A model generated the notes under the pieces. The model saw only the letters and a program-made list of their open reading frames with translations. It ran no database searches and was not told the origin of the DNA. Both the position numbers and the translations under genes were made by a program. This document shows positions 16,118 to 17,289 of a stretch of DNA of 17,289 bases, piece after piece (positions within the stretch are counted from its first letter, which is position 1; every line of letters begins with the position of its first letter). The stretch comes from Burkholderiales bacterium (GTDB lineage Bacteria > Pseudomonadota > Gammaproteobacteria > Burkholderiales > Burkholderiaceae_C): assembly GCA_011391855.1 (NCBI GenBank), contig JAABPT010000411.1, positions 1 to 17,289 of the forward strand, read 5' to 3'.

Positions 16118-16333
16118 CTGCAGGTTTGCCTCGAACGAGGTTGGGAAATCGAGTGGTGCGGTGCCGTTGCCTCGCTTCGTTCGCCGCCCCTGTTTCGTGC
16201 TTTTCAGAGGCAGACAAATCGCGAACCCGACCGAACCGACAGGTGTCGTTGCGACGCGTGGTGTTCCTTGCAGGAAAAGCCCCGCGGCCAGCGATTCAGC
16301 GGCGGGATTCTAGACTCAACCTTCGGAGTTTCC
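16118..16333 (+). promoter_or_regulatory. rpsB 5' leader with alternative pairings (possible S2 autoregulatory region)
   Basis: The region has no credible gene and is less GC-rich than its surroundings. CCTCG-AA-CGAGG (16129-16140) forms a local hairpin. CGAACGA (16132-16138) can instead pair with TCGTTCG (16177-16183), and the two structures exclude each other. TTGCCTCG is repeated at 16126-16133 and 16167-16174, so a second CCTCG can compete for the same CGAGG. Further dyads are TTCCT-TGC-AGGAA (16264-16276) and GTCG-TTG-CGAC (16245-16255). In E. coli and other gammaproteobacteria S2 represses its own rpsB-tsf mRNA through the leader; a similar role here is inference. The rpsB Shine-Dalgarno GGAG is at 16325-16328. 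Confidence 0.4.
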
Positions 16334-17077
16334 ATGACTGTCTCCATGCGTGAAATGCTGGAAGCGGGCGTCCATTTCGGACACCAGACCCGCTTCTGGA
16401 ACCCCAAGATGGCCCCGTATATCTACGGCCATCGCAACAAGATCCACATCATCAACCTCGAGAAGACGCAGCCGCTCTTCGAGGAAGCGATGAAGTTCGT
16501 GCGCAAGCTCTCCAGCAAGCGCGGCACCATCCTGATGATCGGCACCAAGCGCCAGGCGCGCGAGGTCATCGCGCTGGAAGCGCAGCGTTGCGGCATGCCC
16601 TACGTCGACCAGCGCTGGCTCGGCGGCATGATGACCAACTTCAAGACGGTCAAGGGCTCGCTGAAGAAGCTCAAGGACATGCAGGTGACCAAGGAAGCGG
16701 GCACCGAAGCCATGATCAAGAAGGAAGCGCTCATGTTCGACCGCGAGCTGGCCAAGCTCGAGAAGGACATCGGCGGCATCCAGGACATGGGCGCGCTGCC
16801 CGACGCCATGTTCGTCATCGACGTCGGCTTCCACAAGATCGCAGTGGCCGAAGCCAAGAAGCTGGGCATCCCGGTGATCGGCATCGTTGACACCAACCAC
16901 TCGCCGATCGGCATCGACTACGTCATCCCCGGCAACGACGACTCGGCCAAGGCCGTGGCGCTGTATGCCCGCGCCGTGGCCGACGCCGTGTTGGAAGGCA
17001 AGGCCAACGCCACCACCGAGGTGGTGCAGGCGGTGGCCGGCGGCGACGAATTCGTCGAAGTCAACGAAGAAGCCTGA
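16334..17077 (+). CDS. rpsB: 30S ribosomal protein S2
   Basis: This 247-residue protein starts at ATG 16334, with GGAG at 16325-16328 (5-base spacing). The N-terminus MTVSMREMLEAGVHFGHQTR is typical of betaproteobacterial S2; the frame is open upstream only through the leader. Conserved S2 blocks are FWNPKMAPYIYGHRNKIHIINL (21-42), GTKRQAREVI, RWLGGMMTNFKTV and, late in the protein, PVIGIVDTNHSPIGIDYVIPGNDDS. Length is close to E. coli S2 (241). S2 is the last large protein to join the 30S subunit and sits between head and body. The gene heads the rpsB-tsf operon; a perfect hairpin lies 16 bases past its stop. Codon use is strongly biased (AAG, CTG/CTC, ATC), as expected for a highly expressed gene. 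Confidence 0.98.
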   Translation: MTVSMREMLEAGVHFGHQTRFWNPKMAPYIYGHRNKIHIINLEKTQPLFEEAMKFVRKLSSKRGTILMIGTKRQAREVIALEAQRCGMPYVDQRWLGGMMTNFKTVKGSLKKLKDMQVTKEAGTEAMIKKEALMFDRELAKLEKDIGGIQDMGALPDAMFVIDVGFHKIAVAEAKKLGIPVIGIVDTNHSPIGIDYVIPGNDDSAKAVALYARAVADAVLEGKANATTEVVQAVAGGDEFVEVNEEA

Positions 17078-17092
17078 CCGCTGATTCCCGTG

Positions 17093-17117
17093 GCTGCGGC
17101 GCCGAGTGCGCCGCAGC
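17093..17117 (+). terminator. Perfect 10-bp hairpin between rpsB and tsf (possible attenuator)
   Basis: GCTGCGGCGC (17093-17102) and GCGCCGCAGC (17108-17117) are exact reverse complements around a CGAGT loop. The hairpin starts 16 bases after the rpsB stop. No run of T follows, so it is not a standard intrinsic terminator; partial termination, mRNA end protection or processing would adjust tsf output relative to rpsB. A terminator/attenuator in this gap is known in E. coli; the match of function here is inference. Confidence 0.5.
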
Positions 17118-17190
17118 GCCGCTTCCGCCGCCGGGCCGCGACACGCTCGCGCCAAAGTCCGGCGGGCGACCCACTTTCATGGAGAGAACG

Positions 17191-17289
17191 ATGCCCGCAA
17201 TCACTGCAAGCATGGTGGCCGAACTGCGCGCCAAGACCGATGCGCCGATGATGGAATGCAAGAAGGCGCTCACCGAGGCCGACGGCGAC
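17191..17289 (+). CDS. tsf: Translation elongation factor Ts, N-terminal part (3' end outside window)
   Basis: The first 33 codons are present, from ATG 17191; GGAGAG at 17181-17186 is the ribosome binding site. An in-frame ATG at 17179 is less likely because it lies just upstream of, and partly overlaps, that site. The peptide shows the EF-Ts UBA-like N-terminal domain: ITASMVAELRAKTDAPMMECKKALTEADGD, including the near-universal (R)xKT(D/G)AxMMxCKKAL motif. EF-Ts exchanges GDP for GTP on EF-Tu. It follows rpsB by 113 bases, the universal bacterial order. Confidence 0.96.
   Translation, partial: MPAITASMVAELRAKTDAPMMECKKALTEADGD

Noticed and set aside
16080..16217. 46-codon N-terminal extension of the DadA-like protein
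   Set aside because: The extension is polar, unlike any FAD enzyme N-terminus. The ATG at 16079 has a good GGAG site and starts directly at the FAD-binding strand.
16036..16353. Small plus-strand ORF across the dadA-rpsB gap (105 codons)
   Set aside because: It begins inside antisense dadA, runs past the rpsB start in another frame, has no recognisable domain and no ribosome binding site.

Overview
The window is a high-GC (about two-thirds G+C) chromosomal segment of a betaproteobacterium, most likely a Burkholderiales member of the Rubrivivax/Leptothrix/Ideonella type. The evidence is gene order (hisS-yfgM-bamB-der-hfq-hflX-hflK-hflC-DUF2065-hisZ-purA), the presence of HisZ, and the sequence character of Hfq, RNase R and ribosomal protein S2. 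It is core genome. I see no phage, insertion sequence, CRISPR array, toxin or defence gene, and no protein system that looks undescribed.

Layout. Positions 1-10617 form one long plus-strand run. The end of hisS is followed by yfgM, bamB and der, which overlap by 1-4 bases, then hfq, hflX, hflK and hflC, again tightly packed, then a small DUF2065 membrane protein, hisZ, purA and a PRPP-type phosphoribosyltransferase. A strong two-way hairpin terminator (10625-10652) closes this block. A single tRNA-Leu(CAG) follows on the minus strand, with its promoter lying in the 5' region of the divergent plus-strand gene rnr. After rnr comes a 180-base convergent gap filled with degenerate ~30-bp hairpin repeats. 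Two minus-strand genes follow: nnr (NAD(P)H-hydrate repair) and a DadA-like D-amino-acid dehydrogenase. The last block is rpsB with a long structured leader, then the start of tsf.

How the genes fit together. The first block covers translation (hisS), outer-membrane assembly and envelope quality control (yfgM, bamB), ribosome maturation (der), sRNA-mRNA pairing (hfq), ribosome rescue (hflX) and control of the FtsH protease (hflK, hflC). hisZ, purA and the phosphoribosyltransferase all belong to PRPP-, ATP- and purine-linked metabolism. rnr handles structured RNA, and rpsB-tsf is a translation operon.

The most interesting signals are non-coding: the tandem hairpin array after rnr, a nine-codon bridge ORF linking hfq to a TTG-started hflX, the tRNA-Leu promoter buried in the rnr 5' end (where rnr has no conventional start), a possible switching leader in front of rpsB, a perfect 10-bp hairpin between rpsB and tsf, and an exact 15-bp in-frame duplication in nnr.
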